Below the pieces are notes generated by a model. That model saw only the letters and a program-made list of their open reading frames with translations, was not told the DNA's origin and did no database searches. A stretch of DNA of 64,000 nucleotides from Avena insularis (lineage: Eukaryota; Streptophyta; Magnoliopsida; Poales; Poaceae), in contig CM042692.1 in assembly GCA_023614405.1 (NCBI GenBank), forward strand, positions 122,815,503 to 122,879,502, written 5' to 3'. The translations under genes and the position numbers were made by a program. Of this stretch, positions 11,192 through 22,169 are shown one piece after another (positions within the stretch are counted from its first letter, which is position 1; every line of letters begins with the position of its first letter).

Positions 11192-11984
11192 TGTCGTGGT
11201 GGTGTCACGGCAGATGCCATGTATAGGCTAAATGTGGAGACTAATAGCACTAGGGGAATCCAGGAAGGGATAGTGAGGTGATTTCCCACACAGAAGGTTT
11301 ATATTCGATTCACTTCACAGATTACAAGTGCTCCTAGAGCTGTATTGGCGAGAGGAGGAAGAAGGAACTGTCTTACTCTCACCCGCAGTTAACCCGTACA
11401 AGACCCTTAAAACCTAAAACCAATCAGAATCGAGGAACCCCTTCTACAGAGGCCCTAGCCCTCCTTATATAGGGGTGGCTAGGTCTCCACCTAGGGCATA
11501 CATGGAGGCATATTTCAGGGAATATGCCTCCTCCCAAAATAGCAAATCGACCGGGGTGCTTTTCCCCCGCGTCACCCATGTAGAGGCTACGTGAGCCTCT
11601 ATGGCGCCTGCGTCAGCCGACACGGGCGTCGTCACCTCTGTCAGCCACACCTCAGTGGTCGTGCCCTCTTTTGCTTTGCTCATGCAGTGCGTACCGGGGC
11701 TTCTTTTGACCAGCGAGATTCCTTCCTTCTCCTAGAAGCTAGATATGACCCGGATCATAGTTGATCCGGCCACACCCGTTCCTGCATACAAGTTAAATAT
11801 GCCATTCCGACTTACGGCTTAAGTCGGTTGAGACCTAGTTAAGTGGACGCTCCTGGTCCGGGTTACCCCGTGATTCGGCCTGCCTTGAGGTGACCCGGCC
11901 AGCATCCGCTTTAGCCTTGCCGAACCTCGGCTAACTCGGCTTTTATACCCCGGCGTGACCCTACCCGGGGGTATCCCCCCAACA
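11192..11984 (-). repeat. 3' LTR of element B
   Basis: On the minus strand it starts TGTTGGGGGGATAC and ends CACCACGACA. A TATATAAGG box on the minus strand lies at 11463-11471. It pairs with the LTR at 33297-34089. In the first 120 bases alone I count eight differences, mostly transitions. Confidence 0.95.
11463..11471 (-). promoter_or_regulatory. LTR TATA box (element B 3' LTR)
   Basis: Minus-strand TATATAAGG. The identical box occurs in the 5' LTR at 33567-33575, the position that would drive the element transcript. Confidence 0.7.
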
Positions 11985-12001
11985 TTAGTCCCCGAAGCTG
12001 G
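11985..12001 (-). other. Probable polypurine tract zone of element B
   Basis: Minus strand reads CAGCTTCGGGGACTAA directly upstream of the 3' LTR start. The purine run is short (CGGGGA), so this is placed by position more than by sequence. Confidence 0.4.
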
Positions 12002-12528
12002 TGCGGTCTTAGCTGCCTTGGCTACTAAGGCCACATCAGGTTCAATTCTATCGAGCTTTGGATGTCATTTCCGAGTCATCTCCTTATCTCGGGTTGTATG
12101 GATTTACGTTCCCTTGGCTCGTTCCAAGTTTTCACTTGCTGGCCGGGTTACCACCTCAACTCGGACCTCATGGTTTTACCTTCGCTTGGCACATTCCAAG
12201 TTTTCACTTGCTGTCCGGGTTACCACGGTCTCATCCGGGTCTTCTTTCCTTCTCTCGTACGCTAACCCACGTGGAGGCTAATCATTAGGTTGCCTCATTT
12301 TAAGGGCCAGCCACAGTAACTGCTGCAGTAATTGTCAGTTATCACTGTGGCGCACGTCACGTCTGGCCTGCCTCCTTGTTAACCGCATCAATGCGTCACG
12401 TCATGGGATCTGTTACACCCTGTGGCCCTCCATGTGGCTTGCTGCTGATTGGTCGATGCGAGCTATACATGACCGCACTGTGTGGCGCACCCGCATGACA
12501 CGATCCCACTTCCCCCTCGAGGGAGTGG

Positions 12529-12536
12529 TTAAATAG
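12529..12536 (+). promoter_or_regulatory. TATA-like box for the antisense gene of element B
   Basis: TTAAATAG followed by GGGAGGGGCGCACC and a CT-rich leader, about 250 bases upstream of the ATG at 12783. It points opposite to the retrotransposon's own LTR promoter. The assignment rests on spacing and composition only. Confidence 0.5.
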
Positions 12537-12782
12537 GGGAGGGGCGCACCCCTTAGGTCTTTTTCTCCTTCCGCGCCCCTCTGCCTCTAGCTCTTCTTCT
12601 CCTTCGTCTTCCCCACGACAGCGCCGCCGCCACTGCTTCTAAGTAGCAGCGCCGCCGCCACACTACTTCCCCACACCTCTGCATCGTCGTCGCCGCTACG
12701 CACCTCCTCCGCCACGGGTCGCTGTCAATCTAGGCCGCTGCCCCCCACCGCCGCTAGCGACAGTGAGGGCAACAAACTGGAG

Positions 12783-13541
12783 ATGACAGAAGAGGAGCTC
12801 GCCGTCGCCGAGCAAGAGATGGAGGAAGACAGCGCCACGGCGGACCGTGGTGCGTGGGCCGGGTCCTGGGTCTGCCCATACGACCTAGACTGGCTCTACC
12901 GCACCAGACGCATCCCCGCCGGAGTCACTGCTCGCCTTGCCTCCGCCGAACTCGCCCCCTCACCCAATCCAGGTGAGTTTGTGGTGTTCTTGTCTCACTT
13001 CCAGCGGGGGTTCGGTTTGCTGGTCAGTGATTTCTTCCAGGATTGGTTGAATACCTATGAACTCCAACCGCATCACCTTCCTGCCAACGCCATCACTTCT
13101 CTCTCTGCTTTTGCCTCTACGATCGAGGGCTACGCCGGATTATGGCCCATGAAGGAGCTATGGATCCGGTTTTTTGGTCTCCGTCGTAATGTCATTCCGA
13201 ACGTAGATCTAGAGCCGGAGGATAAACAGCTTACGCAGTTCGGCGCTGCATCCATTTCACCTCGGAGATTCTCCGTCTTTCCCCGGGTTACCGAGCTGGA
13301 TTCCTGCAAAGGATGGGCCCGAACCTTCTTCTACGTTCGGAATGAAGGCACTGAAGATTTGATCCGGCTTCGCCCCTATGCTCCGGGTCCTCCTAACCCG
13401 GAGTTATGGGACGTTGTCCCCAAGAAGCCCACTGTCTTGGCCAACCAGGTCAATAAGAGGTTCAAGGAGCTGAAGGAGCTCAGGTTGCGCAACGAGGACG
13501 CCATGATCACATTCATCCGTAACCGGATCTCCCCTCTCTAG
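12783..13541 (+). CDS. Antisense gene, N-terminal domain (exon 1, open part)
   Basis: 252 residues, beginning MTEEELAVAEQEMEED. An acidic start is followed by 'GSWVCPYDLDWLYRTRRIPAG' type sequence, then 'FVVFLSHFQRGFGLLVSDF' and 'LQPHHLPANAITSLSAFA'. This pattern (a short motif after which grains of F-L-x-H-F-x-R-G-F-G and L-x-P-N-x-I recur) is what I remember of PF04195 proteins that are common in grass genomes. The frame ends at TAG 13539, where a CAG codon is likely ancestral. Coding-like sequence (CHMSWGRDPNR...) continues in the same frame to about 13720. Confidence 0.75.
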   Translation: MTEEELAVAEQEMEEDSATADRGAWAGSWVCPYDLDWLYRTRRIPAGVTARLASAELAPSPNPGEFVVFLSHFQRGFGLLVSDFFQDWLNTYELQPHHLPANAITSLSAFASTIEGYAGLWPMKELWIRFFGLRRNVIPNVDLEPEDKQLTQFGAASISPRRFSVFPRVTELDSCKGWARTFFYVRNEGTEDLIRLRPYAPGPPNPELWDVVPKKPTVLANQVNKRFKELKELRLRNEDAMITFIRNRISPL

Positions 13542-13811
13542 AAGCACACTCACAAGGTGTGCCACATGAGCTGGGGCCGCGATCCCAACCGGACCTTGTC
13601 CTTCGAGCTTAGCAACACAGAAATCTACCGCCGGGACAAGGCGCTCTTCACCACCCACAAGGACTCTCCTGTGAGTGGACGTGGGGAATTGAGCATTATT
13701 GCCAGGATAGGCTTCCTCCCGTGGTAAGCTTCGTGCCACCCACTTTCTCCGAACTAGATCTTATGTCGGTTGCTGTTGTATTTTAACTCCGTTATCTTTT
13801 TTCTCCTTTAG

Positions 13812-14278
13812 CAATTCCTTCATCAGACTATTGAGGATGGCACCGACCCCACCCTCAAATGCGTGCCTGACCGGGAGAGCTCAGACGAGGAAGAACCGGA
13901 CCAAGAGATGTTCCTCCCAATGTCCGACGCGACCAAGCGACCCATCGGTAAACTCTCTTCTATTAGAGATTGGCCCGACGATGAGGATGACTCGGATATT
14001 GAGGTGATGGAAGCTGTTGACGTTGTCCCCCTTTCTTATGCTTTTCCGGCATCAGCTAATCCCGGTGGGCAGATCCACGAGGACCCTCCCCTTGCCACGG
14101 GTGAACCTGTTCTGGTAGCGCCGAAGAAGAAGCGTGTAGCTGCATCAAGTTCCTCCTCCGGACCTTCTCAGCCCTCCAAAAGGCGAAAGAAGTCCGGAGA
14201 CAAAACTGCTTCCAAGCCAGCGGGCAAGGCCCCAGCATGAAGGGCTCGGAAACCCAAGGAGCCCCTGACCTCGGATGC
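13812..14278 (+). CDS. Antisense gene exon 2: acidic and basic nuclear-type region
   Basis: Starts after a CTTTAG acceptor and ends at GC|GTAAGC. It has an acidic cluster (ESSDEEEPDQE and DDEDDSDIEVME), then PKKKR and KRRKKSGDK basic clusters that resemble nuclear localisation signals. The frame is interrupted by TGA at 14238, after which RARKPKEPLTSDA-type coding sequence continues to the donor. CGA to TGA is the simplest cause. Confidence 0.65.
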
Positions 14279-14356
14279 GTAAGCCTCTTTTCCCTCTGCA
14301 ACTTATTCTTCCTTGCATTGTTTTAGTTTCTCTTCTGACATTATTTGATTCGGCAG

Positions 14357-15156
14357 TGCTACGGAGGAGGTCCCCCAGAGTGGATCTAGCATCTCTTCGC
14401 CGCTCCGACCTAGCCCTTCTCCCCCTCGTGATGACGAGTCACGCCCGCTGAGCCCTATTCCAGAGGGTTCTGCGGCTGCTCCGGGTTCTAGCCCACCTTG
14501 TCAAGAGGGGGGCAACCTCGGAGCGGGGGAGACGGACCCAGCCGAGGCAGCGGCATCCACCACTTCGGCTCCGCCGCAACCAGCAACTACTGAGACTACC
14601 TCAGCACCAGCACTAGCTCTAGCACCAGCACCAGCAACCACTCCGGCTCCAGCACCAACAACAAGAGCACCAACGCCAAGCTCCTCCGCCTCGTCCGAGT
14701 CTTCTCAGTCTTGGCGAGGAAGTACCCAGGCAGCTCCTAAGGAAAAATCTGCCGCAACTACTTCCTCCTCTCAGCAACTCAAAGGCAAGAGCCTCGACGC
14801 CACTGTAGAAGGCCCGCTGGTCTGGACAGCGCACCCTCGCGTCCATGCTTGCCCAGAAGCCTCCAGCACCGAAGGACGCCCCTGTCGAGCCAGCTAATGT
14901 GCAGCAACTTGTTCTACACACCAGTCCAGCCCTTGCTCAGGTCGAGAGGAGGGAAGCACATGCGAAGGGCTTGGTGGCGCCCCATATGCTCAGTGGTGAG
15001 CAATATCCTCTGACCTTGATCGAGTTTATGAATAACTGGAACAAGGCGGAGTTTGTCTACAACGACGTTCTCCCGAAGAAGTTCGGTCCCGCCGAGTTCT
15101 CTGCTCAAATGAACACGGCCGCCAAGGCAATTAACCTCGCAGGCCAGATGATGGAG
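14357..15156 (+). CDS. Antisense gene exon 3: low-complexity linker and helical domain
   Basis: The acceptor is CGGCAG and the donor is GAG|GTACTT. The first part is Ser/Pro/Thr/Ala-rich, with CCAGCA-type microsatellite codons at 14590-14670. A frameshift near 14815 precedes a well-kept 104-residue stretch (14845-15156) with 'GEQYPLTLIEFMNNWNKAEF' and 'LPKKFGPAEFSAQMNTAAKA', which looks like a folded helical domain. Confidence 0.6.
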
Positions 15157-15281
15157 GTACTTTACTTCACCTTTTCCTTAGCATGCACTAGCGATATAAC
15201 CATTAGTCCCCGAGCCTCCGGGGGAGTAATTTGTTACTCGGCCAGAATCTCCTTAGAAAACTAACGTAGCTCCTTGACAAC

Positions 15282-15770
15282 TTCAAATATGCACACACCT
15301 AGAGCCGGGTTAAGTTCCACTTGGCTCGGATCTTGCACACTTCGAATATGCACACACCTAGAGCCGGGTTAAGTTCCGCTTGGCCCGGATCTTGTACACT
15401 TCGAATATGCACACACCTAGAGCCGGGTTAAGTTCCGCTTGGCCCGGATCTTGTACACTTCGAATATGCACACACCTAGAGCCAGGTTAAGTTCCCCTTG
15501 GCCCGGATCTTGTACACTTCGAATATGCACACACCTAGAGCCGGGTTAAGTTCCACTTGGCCCGGATCTTGTACACTTCGAATATGCACACACCTAGAGC
15601 CGGGTTAAGTTTCACTTGGCCCAGATCTTGTACACTTCAAATATGCACACACCTAGAGCCGGGTTAAGTTCCACTTGTCCCGGATCTTGTACACTTCGAA
15701 TATGCACACACCTAGAGTCGGGTTAAGTTCCACTTGGCCCGGATCTTGTACACTTCGAATATGCACAAGG
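15282..15770 (+). repeat. 59-bp minisatellite, about 8 copies
   Basis: The block 'gaatatgcacacacctagag' recurs with its GCAC at 15291, 15350, 15409, 15468, 15527, 15586, 15645, 15704 and 15763, an exact 59-base period. Copies differ by only a few substitutions. It fills most of intron 3 (15157-15799) of the antisense gene. Confidence 0.95.
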
Positions 15771-15799
15771 CTTAAGCTAAATTTTTGTACTCTTTTTAG

Positions 15800-16504
15800 G
15801 TGACCACCAACCGCCGGAGCGCTGAGTTCCAGCGTCTCCTGGATACTCACAAGATGCTGCTCGCAAAGCACAATGCACATCTCGCTGAGCATGAGAAAAG
15901 GGGTAAGTTCTCTTCTTCACATTTTTCTGTTTTCCTTCATCTCTTTCTGCCGAACTAATCCATCATTCTTTTTCGCAGCTAGGGTGGAGGCTGAGAACAA
16001 GATTATGAGGAAGAATCTGGATCAGATTAAGGGTAACCTACTTTTGTCTGACCCTGCTTTACTTTCCATCTCCTTTTCTTCCTGGCTCGGCAAACATTCA
16101 TACCTCGGCCTTGCTAGGTTAACAAACTATTTCAGTATCGCTGGAAGATAGTGTGCCCGTGCCTGACATGATGCTGCATTTTCTCAAACAAGCAGGGCAG
16201 CATCAGGCCGAGCTCAAGAAGAAAGACGATGAGCTTGCCCTCCTCCGAACCAAGAATGACGAGATTGCCAAGTTAAAGGCAGAAATGAAAAAGATGAAAG
16301 CGCAGCACCAAACCGAGCTTGAAAAGGCTGGCCAGGACTACACCGAAGAGCGCGAGCGCCTCAATCTCCAAATTGCTAAGGACCGAGAACTTCTCTAGGA
16401 GGTCGACGTCAAACTTGAGTCGATGAACGCTGAACTGGTGCAGCTCCGCAAAAGACGCGATAATTGCATCAATGAATTGACCCGGATCCACAGCCATATT
16501 TTAC
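15800..16504 (+). CDS. Antisense gene exons 4-6: coiled coil
   Basis: Exon 4 (15800-15902), exon 5 (15979-16032) and exon 6 (16136-16504) join in phase 1. The product is a long charged helix with heptad character, including 'HQAELKKKDDELALLRTKND' and 'AKLKAEMKKMKAQHQTELEK'. A TAG at 16396 interrupts it, and the coil continues unchanged in frame beyond (EVDVKLESMNAELVQL). Probably a dimerisation region. Confidence 0.7.
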
Positions 16505-16589
16505 GTAAGTTCCTTTTCCTTATCCGGCATATTTCTCCAGGTTACCTCACATGTCTTTTCATTACTCGCTTCTCTTGTCCCGTTTTTAG

Positions 16590-17178
16590 GCAAATTTCCA
16601 GAGGGTACTCCCATTGCGAGCGCCGCCGTTGCCAATTTCCGCCGAGATAGGGGTACTCCTGTCGCTCCTGACGGTGAAGACATTCCCTATGACATGGAGG
16701 ACCTGTTGGTCAGCCTATCATCTCGCGTGAAAATCATCAAGAACTACGACAAGGATCTCCTTGACGTTTCAGTCCGAGTCTTCAACACGTTCTGGCCTAT
16801 CGAAGACACTCCAGAGAGAATCGCAATTCTTGCTGAAAAGCTGACAGAGATCGAGACCCAGCTGCAGCTGAGACCGTTCTTCACCACATACTCACGTGGT
16901 ACGAGAAGATCGATCTCAGCCTCCTGGCGTGCCTACGCACCGGATCCAAGTGGACCAATGACCCGGAGTGGGTAGCTCGGCGCCAGGCTTGCGCCCATAG
17001 CCTTATTGAATATGCTCCCATTCATGAATGGACTGAGGGTCCGAGCTTCCTGGAAGCCGCTGGCGACGAAGAGGTTGAAAACGTTGAAGATGGTTCGGAC
17101 GAGGATGGAGAGGAAGATGCCTCGGATATCGAAGAAGGCGAAGATGACACTGAACTTCCTCCTGCTGCTGCTCCTTAA
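16590..17178 (+). CDS. Antisense gene exon 7: C-terminal domain and acidic tail
   Basis: Starts in phase after TTTTTAG, with KFPEGTPIASAAVANFRRD, then LLVSLSSRVKIIKNYDKDLL. A frameshift near 16880 moves the reading to another frame, which ends in an Asp/Glu-rich tail and PPAAAP with a TAA stop at 17176-17178. Confidence 0.65.
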
Positions 17179-17834
17179 GTGAAAACACTCGAAAACTTAT
17201 CAGATCCCCGGTATGCCGGGTGGAATTGTATCCAGTACACATGTGATATTTTGCTACTAAGTTTGTATGCCGAATTAACTTGGGCGTAGTCCCCGAGTTT
17301 CATTTTCTTGTTCGTCCAATCTTCTGGCTCGGTTTCGTGTCTACCTTGATTCGGTTTTATGACTTACGAATCCAAGCTTCAAAAATTGTTTTAACAATAC
17401 TTAGAAACTTTAGGCTTAGCTCAAAGTAATTCAGCATAATAATTGGAGAGTAAATACAAGGTTAGTCCAAAAAACAAACGTCGGTTCGAGTAAATTCTTT
17501 TCCTTAGTCGTTTTTCATGTGCTACGCAATTCCAAACTTGTTCTCTTGCTTGCCATGAAGCCAATTCTTGTTGGGCAGCAGCAAGTCGAAGAGTTGGGTT
17601 TTTGGTGCTCGCACACTACTAATCCGAGTTAAGTAGAACAACTTACTCCAGCTGACGTATAAATAATAAAAGACAACAAATATTATTAAGGCAGTCCCCG
17701 AGTTACTGCCCGAGGTGCCAACATTTCATTGATAAGCTCATTGCCGGCATACATACCGACATATGAGAAGACTCGGATACATACACTTCTCTGCTAAGTG
17801 TAGAAAGGACGAAGTAGGGCTATGTTCCATGGAC
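17179..17834. other. Spacer between the convergent antisense gene and pol
   Basis: About 650 bases without a supportable coding region. Includes phrases such as 'tccccgagtt' repeated in this element's noncoding parts. Confidence 0.6.
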
Positions 17835-19390
17835 GCTTAGATTCCTCGCCGGACCTGTACGCCTTGTTCTTTTCCTTGTAGCTTTGCATCGATAAGATAA
17901 TAAGAATCATTGTGTAATGCTTTGCTTACAATGAACGACCCTTCCCATGGGGGGATAATTTATGCATGCCAGCAGTACGTTGTACCAACTGGAGCACCAG
18001 ATCGCCTTCCCGAAAGACTCGGGGGCTTACTTTCCGGCTATGATAGCGTTGGAGATTTTGCTGATATATGGCGGATCTGGACAATGCCAATTCTCCCGCT
18101 TCTTCCAGCAGATCAACATCATTTTGCCGGGCTTCTTGTACTTCGGCTTCTGTGTATTGGGTGATCCTAGGCGAATCATGCTCTATGTCGGCTGGTAATA
18201 CAGCTTCTGCCCCATATACCAGAAAAAATGGCGTATAGCCTGTTGATCGATTCAGAGTTGTTCTTAAACTCCACAGTACCGCTGGTAGTTCTTCTATCCA
18301 GCACCCCGCTGATCTTTGCAGTGGCTCAATGATCCGGGGTTTTTATCCCGGATAATACTAATCCGTTGGATCTTTCTACTTGTCCGTTCGATGCGGGATG
18401 AGCTACCGAGGCAACGTCCAGCCGGATCTTCTTATCCCGGTAGAATCGCGCAAATGCTCCTTCAGCAAAATTTGTGCCATTATCAGTTATGATACTGTGA
18501 GGATAGCCGTATCTCAAGATAATGTCTTTGAGAAATGTTACGGCCGTAGCTCCATCACATTTTCTTATAGGCTTCACTTCAATGCATTTTGTAAACTTAT
18601 CCACCATGACCAAAATGTGAGTCATATTTCCCCTTGCTGGTTTAAATGGGCCAACCATATCCAAGCACCATACGGCAAATGGCCATGTAATTGGTATGGT
18701 CTTGAGTTCTGACATTGGCATATGTGTCTTGGTAGCATACCTCTGACAACCATTGCATTTTCTCACCAGATCTTTTGCTTGTTCTAAGGCACTTGGCCAG
18801 TAAAATCCATGCCGGAATGCTTTTGCCACCAAGGCTCGGGACGAGGCATGATGCCCGCACTCCCCTTGATGTATATCTCGGAGGATGTCAAGCCCTTCTT
18901 CCAGGTCAACGCATCGCTGGAGGACATTGGTCACACTCCGTTTGTATAGCTCGGAATTGATGATTGTGTATGCCTTTGCTCTCCTCTGAGTTTGCCTGGA
19001 TAACACCTCCTTAGTGGGTAACGTTCCATCTTTCAGGAATTGAAATATAGGCAGTGCCCAAGATGGTGTTGCTCGCACATGGAACACATCCTCATCAATT
19101 TCCATCTGATCCACCGACATAACTTCAACTGGATCATGCTGAGCAGTCCCCGTGTCCTGCGAGGCAGTCCCTGGGTTCGCTGATGCAGTCCCCGGGTTTC
19201 GCGCACCACCTCCCATGTCAATGTCCGTGGGCACAGCTCCGGATTCTGTATCTTCCGGGACATAGTTTGAGTCGGTTCCTGGGGACGGCCTGATGGACGG
19301 TTTTCTGAGGTGTTCCAATGCTACACTCGGTGGAATTGCTTGTCAGGTTGATCCGAGCTTTGATAGCATGTCGGCAGCCTCATTTTCCAC
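17835..19390 (-). pseudogene. Integrase region of element B
   Basis: The open part (18326-19318) has the zinc-binding HHCC region (GECGHH.. CNGCQRYATK), then a DDE core with 'WCLDMVGPF', 'SIITDNGTNF' and 'SNGQVERSNG', giving the D, D and E catalytic positions. A one-base frameshift near 18340 moves the frame, after which the C-terminal part is open to about 17945 (RIIEPLQRSAGCWIEELP, then GDLVLQLVQRTAG, a GPY/F-type end). Another frameshift near 17945 precedes the natural stop near 17837. Integrase inserts the cDNA into the host chromosome. Confidence 0.9.
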
Positions 19391-20275
19391 CGGGGTACAT
19401 GGTGAAATTCACACCCCTCAAAGTAACCAGATATCTTCTGCACATGAAATCTGTACAGAGCCATGTTTGGATCAAGGGCGTCCCACAACCCCGACACTTG
19501 CTGTATTACCAAATCCGAGTCGCCAAAGCATAGTATCCGACATATCCCAATCTCTTTTGCCACTTTGAGCCCATGCACAAGTGCTTCATACTCAACGACA
19601 TTGTTTGATGCCGTGAAATGGATCTGCAGCACGTATTTCAGCTTGTCCTTCTTTGGTGAGGTAAGCACAACTCCGGCGCCTAGCCCAGTTTTTGTTTTTG
19701 ACCCGTCAAAATGCATCCTCCAGTAGTTCGGATCTGGTGGCGGTGGTTCATATTTTACCTCGGCCCAATCCACAAAAAAGTCTGCCACAGCTTGAGACTT
19801 GATTGCTTCTCTTCTGTCATATTGTGGCGCATAAGGAGCTAGTTCAATTGCCCATTTTGCAATTCTGCCACTTGCATCTTTGTTACTCATTATCTCGGAT
19901 ATGGGAGCTTCACATATTACTTTGATGGGATGCTCCTCAAAGTAATGCTTCAACTTCTTCGCTGCCATATAGACACCATATGCCACCTTTTGATATGGGT
20001 AGTTCTGCTTTGAGGCAGATAATACCTCGCTCAAGTAATACACTGGCCTTTGCACCGACTTACCCTCTTCGTCACGCTCTACCACAATCACTGCACTTAC
20101 AACTCGGTTGGTTGCGGCTATGTAGAGCAACATTGGCTCCTTTGATAGTGGAGAGGCTAACACTGGTGCAGTGGCTAACATCTTATTTAAGTGGGCAAAG
20201 GCTTCATCGGCCTGTGGCGTCCAAACGAACTTATCCGACTTTTTCATGAGTTGGTAGAGAGGCGATGCCTTTTCT
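19321..20275 (-). pseudogene. RT thumb, RNase H and second (archaeal-type) RNase H of element B
   Basis: Begins where pol resumes after Copia C. The first domain is the classical retrotransposon RNase H (LLYIAATNRVVSAVIVVERD .. RPVYYLSEVL). About 100 residues later a second RNase H fold starts with MHFDGSKTKTGLGAGVVL and has 'NVVEYEALVHGL' and 'CFGDSDLVIQQ', giving the D, E and D active-site residues. A one-base loss near 19390 throws the end out of frame before the integrase. Confidence 0.88.
20271..20275. repeat. Target-site duplication TTTCT of element C (partner 29026-29030)
   Basis: Identical TTTCT on both sides of 20276-29025, within the pol gene of element B. Confidence 0.95.
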
Positions 20276-22154
20276 TGTTGGAGATATGCCCAAGAGGCAA
20301 TAATAAAGTGGTTATTATCATATCTTCATATTTATGATAAATGTTTACATACCATGCTATAATTGTATTAACAGGAAACATTAATACTTGTGTGATTTGT
20401 AAACATAAAAAGGGTCCCTAGTAAAGCCTCTTGTTAAACTAGCTTGTTGGTTAATATATGATCATTGTTTCCTGATCATGAACATAGAGATGTTATTAAC
20501 AACAGGGTCATGTCATTAGGAGAATGATGTGATGGACATACTCCTATAGATAAGCGTAGCATAAAGATCAAGTCATTTCAACAGTTCAATTGCTATATGC
20601 TTTCTGATACATAGTAACCTAATTCCTTCGACCATGAGATCATGCATATCACCTTTACTGGATGGATGCTTTGATGTCATCAAACACCACACCGTAACAG
20701 GGTGGCTATAAAGGTGGCATTGAGTGTTCGGAAAGTATTGGTTGAAACACATGGATCAAGAGTGGGATTTGTCCATCCATATGACGGATAGATATACTCT
20801 GGGCCCTCTCGGTGAAATGTCATCCAATTAGCTTGCAAGCATGTGACTGGCTCACAAGGGATCACATATCACAGGAACGAGAAAAGAGTACTTATCAGTA
20901 ACGAGGTTGAACTAGGTATGCAGAGATACCGACGATCGTAACCTCGGATAAGTAACATATCGTGAGACAAAGGGAAATTGGTATCGTATGTAAGTGGTTC
21001 ATTCGATCGCAAAGTAATCGTAGAAATATGTGGGAGCCATATGAATTTCCAGATTCCTCTATTGGTTATTGTTCGGAGAAGTGTCTCGATCATGTCCGCA
21101 TAATTCACGAACCGTAGGGAGACACACTTAAGGATTCGACGTTGTTTGAGTAGTTATGGTATTATGAGAAAGAGACCGAATGTTGTTCGGAGTCTCGGAT
21201 GGGATCCGGGATATCACGAGGAGATCCGGAATGGTCCGGAGAATAAGATTCATATAAGGAAAGTCCCATTTCGGAGTTGGGGAATGGTTCCGGTGTTTTC
21301 ATCGGGAACATTCTAGAAGGTCCGAATGTCCCACTCGGAGGGAAGGGTACATGAATGTGTCATTGCATGTTGGAATGATTGCATCATATACTAAGTGTAT
21401 TCGCTGTCCGAAATAAAGGATTTATTCAAATCCTAGTTTGAAAAGTCAAACGGCTAGTTTGAAAGTCAAACGGCAATTTTGGGAAGTGGGAAAAGAGGAG
21501 GAGTATGAAACCGAGTTGGGGAGGGAGACCTCCTCCAACCGGCGGCCACCACCCAAGCCGAGTTGGGGAGGGACTCCACTCCCTTCCCCTGGCGCGCCAG
21601 CCCCCTCCCACCTATATAAGGAGGGGGGCTCTCCTAACACACACAAGTTCCTATCCTCTAAACTAAACCCTAGATCTAAACCCGGTTTAGAGCTATTGTT
21701 TAGAGCCTTCTAATTGGTTTAGAGCCTTCTAATTGGTGTGTCTAATTACTAGACCACTAATAGCCTCTATAATAAGCTCCACCTTACTCGACCGCTTAAG
21801 GCGAAGCCTGGGATTTCCCTCTACTTCGGTACCACGCCACAGTCTGCCGGAATCGCGAGGAGAGTGCTACAACCTCCGCCTGCTGGAACAAGGGAGAGGA
21901 AGGTCTTCGTCGAGTACAACGGTGTGACCGATCGGGAGCGCTGCCGGAACGTGGCGCTGAAGGATTGTCTACGATCTTGAGATCGGAAAGAGTACGACTA
22001 CATCACCCACGAGAATCTGCTCTCGTTAACCGCTTTGGAATCTTCGAGGGTGAGTTCCTCTATCGACTCGTTGCTACAATCTAGTAGATAGATCTTGGCT
22101 TGTTTGTTTGTATGCGATAGAAAATTTTTGTTTTCCATGCTACGAACCCCTACA
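20276..22154 (+). repeat. 5' LTR of element C
   Basis: TG..CA ends. TATATAAG at 21613-21620 is followed by a leader beginning GAGGGGGGCTCTCC. Compared with the 3' LTR it differs mainly by small gaps in C/G runs and CCGG motifs (for example near 21325-21350 and 21585-21605). Confidence 0.93.
21613..21620 (+). promoter_or_regulatory. TATA box in 5' LTR of element C
   Basis: TATATAAG in LTR orientation; the same box lies at 28474-28481 in the 3' LTR. Confidence 0.75.
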
Positions 22155-22155
22155 G

Positions 22156-22169
22156 TGGTATCAGAGCCA
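22156..22169 (+). other. Primer-binding site of element C
   Basis: TGGTATCAGAGCCA one base after the LTR, the usual plant Copia site complementary to initiator methionine tRNA. Confidence 0.9.

Larger units (their letters stand above)
12783..17178 (+). pseudogene. Seven-exon antisense gene carried by element B (PF04195-like protein)
   Basis: Predicted exons are 12783-13723, 13812-14278, 14357-15156, 15800-15902, 15979-16032, 16136-16504 and 16590-17178. All introns are GT-AG, and introns 2-6 keep reading phase. The first intron does not, which suggests an indel in exon 1. The protein would have a conserved N-terminal globular domain of about 250 residues like the 'putative gypsy type transposon' family, an acidic segment, Lys/Arg clusters of nuclear-signal type, a Ser/Pro/Ala-rich linker, a helical domain, a coiled coil and a strongly acidic tail. 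The gene is convergent with pol. It is broken by TAG at 13539, TGA at 14238, TAG at 16396 and frameshifts near 14815 and 16880. Function is unknown. Retention of introns inside a retrotransposon fits a gene that is antisense to the genomic RNA and so is never spliced out. Confidence 0.8.

Noticed and set aside
15282..15770. CRISPR-like regular repeat
   Set aside because: The period is exact and the whole 59 bases repeat, with no unique spacers. The setting is a plant retrotransposon intron, so it is a minisatellite.
18380..20249. Plus-strand ORFs opposite integrase and RNase H
   Set aside because: Shadows of the minus-strand pol gene, which has clear motifs.
20680..21108. Paired identical ORFs at 20680 and 27540 as duplicated genes
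   Set aside because: They lie in the two LTRs of element C and are identical because the LTRs are.
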